From JAKJGA01 sp029554345 (GTDB lineage: Bacteria; Spirochaetota; UBA4802; JAFGJZ01): DNA of 14,303 bases. The translations under genes and the position numbers were made by a program. The stretch's first letter is position 1. Each line of letters begins with the position of its first letter. Below, piece after piece: positions 13,249 to 14,303 of the stretch. The notes beneath the pieces are model-generated. The model ran no database searches. It saw only the letters and a program-made list of their open reading frames with translations, and had not been told where the DNA came from. The DNA is taken from NCBI GenBank assembly GCA_035395685.1, contig DAOPBR010000061.1, forward strand, positions 1-14,303. Direction: 5' to 3'.

Positions 13249-14082
13249 TTATCTGCTCTTCTTCCATCTGTTATAATAATAATTAAGAAGAGGAACAAAT
13301 TCTTTTGCAGCTTTCTGGTTTCCGAGTGCATTCGGATGATCATCGCCGTCATGATACGGAGATTCTCCGTCATAAGCCGAAGAGTAAAAATGCTCAACTG
13401 CTCCATTCTTAATACGGTGATGAGAATCCATTTCGGAAAGAGTGCAGTAGAAATCATAAACTCCGACATTCTTATGCGGATAATCCTTGAGCCAGCCGTT
13501 TTCTTCGTCAATCAGCCAGTTGCAGAGTTGGCGTGTCAGAACTGCACTTGAAACATTGCTTTCGCCCGGAGGAGTTATTAAAATGAAAAGTTTATCCGGG
13601 TGATTTTCGAAATAATCTCTAATAGTATTGTAATATGCTTTCTCTTCATTTATACTTGAACCCACCTCGCTCAAAGGATAGCATGATTTGAACATAATGA
13701 TTTCATTCTCGCCGCCCGGATTGGATATTGACGATGAGTTAGAATCAGAAGCGTTTGTGCTTGCGTAAACATAAGGCATCTTTGTATTGCTGAACCATTC
13801 AGGCCAATTTTCTGTATTAGTTCTGTCGCCCAGATTATCATCCGGCTCGGCATCCCAGCCGTAATTTGATTCTGATACATAGTATCTGTTAGCGTTGAGC
13901 TCAGCTCTGAGATTTCCGTTGCCGTCGGCAAGCCAATTCTGGCCGCACGAATGATGAATAAATATGAGACGAACGGCTGAAGAGGGTGGAGTAATATCAA
14001 CATCATCATCGTTTGATGATGGGCTGGAAGAATCACATCCCGCACACATGAGAAGAAGCAAAGAACAAAAAAATCTTTTCAT
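13249..14082 (-). CDS. SGNH-like lipoprotein hydrolase (putative)
   Basis: The 277-residue protein has a lipoprotein signal (MKRFFCSLLLLMCAGC, lipidated Cys16) and a Ser/Asn/Asp-rich tether to about residue 33. The domain opens with LIFIHHSCGQNWL (39-51), where Ser45 stands in the place of the GDSL-type nucleophile. It includes EIIMFKSCYPLSEVG and LFILITPPGE, and ends with HDGDDHPNALGNQKAAKEF (His249). This order fits secreted SGNH-like proteins that use an H-H-S block. The terminal block is not the textbook D-x-x-H, because Gly stands three residues before His249 while Asp247 and Asp248 are adjacent, so the catalytic assignment is tentative. GGGAG (14090-14094) lies 7 bases before the ATG. 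It is likely the first gene of a two-gene lipoprotein operon with the esterase. Confidence 0.65.
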   Translation of the reverse strand: MKRFFCSLLLLMCAGCDSSSPSSNDDDVDITPPSSAVRLIFIHHSCGQNWLADGNGNLRAELNANRYYVSESNYGWDAEPDDNLGDRTNTENWPEWFSNTKMPYVYASTNASDSNSSSISNPGGENEIIMFKSCYPLSEVGSSINEEKAYYNTIRDYFENHPDKLFILITPPGESNVSSAVLTRQLCNWLIDEENGWLKDYPHKNVGVYDFYCTLSEMDSHHRIKNGAVEHFYSSAYDGESPYHDGDDHPNALGNQKAAKEFVPLLNYYYNRWKKSR

Positions 14083-14118
14083 GATAAATCTCCCAAATAT
14101 AAGTTTGTCAATTTATCT

Positions 14119-14147
14119 ATTATATATATTTACAAACATGCTTTCAG
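14119..14147 (-). promoter_or_regulatory. Candidate promoter for the lipoprotein operon
   Basis: On the minus strand CTGAAA (14147-14142, four of six -35 matches), a 17-base spacer and a perfect TATAAT (14124-14119) precede the SGNH-like gene. The start point would be near 14112, giving a leader of about 30 bases that carries the ribosome-binding site. The remaining bases to 14303 show no gene. Confidence 0.55.
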
Positions 14148-14303
14148 ATCTGTCAATGCCGTAAGGGTAGATGAAATCAAACGGGTTCAATAAATAAACT
14201 GATTTGCATATATAGTGTAAATCGTTTTGAATAGTCAATTACAATTATTCACTGCTGTCCCATAGAATCATTAGAAAACAAGAAAAATGCTATTAATTCT
14301 CAA

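Noticed and set aside
1..14303. CRISPR array, tRNA or rRNA genes
   Set aside because: No regularly spaced repeats, no cloverleaf-like conserved arms and no rRNA-like sequence were seen in either strand on reading; no covariance search was possible.

Overview
The window looks like chromosomal DNA of a spirochaete, most probably a Treponema-like species. The main evidence is a long, membrane-anchored coiled-coil protein of the type annotated in spirochaetes as SpiroCoCo. Supporting signs are relaxed lipoprotein signal sequences, moderately AT-rich DNA with very AT-rich intergenic stretches, and a FecR/ECF sigma pair without a TonB receptor. Genus-level placement is inference.

Region 1 (1-4182, minus strand) reads, in transcription order: ECF-type sigma factor, FecR-domain membrane protein overlapping it by ATGA, small predicted outer-membrane beta-barrel protein, and the N-terminal half of an RND efflux transporter cut by the window edge. 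The FecR protein and the barrel protein share a small 'DG..i.G' beta-module (one copy in FecR, two in the barrel protein), which suggests a trans-envelope sensing or stress system. No membrane-fusion or TolC-type gene lies between them and the RND gene.

Region 2 (4427-8631, plus strand) is a compact operon: TatD-family metal hydrolase, L-aspartate oxidase (nadB), a stand-alone GHKL-type ATPase domain protein, acylphosphatase and a patatin-like phospholipase. Gaps are 15 nt or less and the last four genes overlap end to start. The operon closes on a perfect 12-bp hairpin that also contains the stop codon of the convergent coiled-coil gene (8644-11058, minus).

Region 3 (11059-12311) is accessory in character. 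It holds a BrnT/BrnA toxin-antitoxin pair (minus strand) with a near-consensus promoter, a palindrome over the -35 box and an almost leaderless toxin start. Upstream lie about 550 bp with no normal gene but with several minus-strand coding-like fragments and perfect hairpins, probably gene relics or a cassette/repeat element.

Region 4 (12312-14147, minus strand) has two lipoprotein hydrolases: an SGNH-like protein and an alpha/beta-hydrolase esterase with a visible Ser-Asp-His set. They may be co-transcribed from a promoter near 14119-14147, and they suggest a cell-surface esterase function, for example on plant or host polysaccharide.

No rRNA, tRNA, CRISPR array, intact transposase or origin was recognised. 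Start codons were chosen from ribosome-binding sites and family boundaries, and several differ from the longest possible reading frame.
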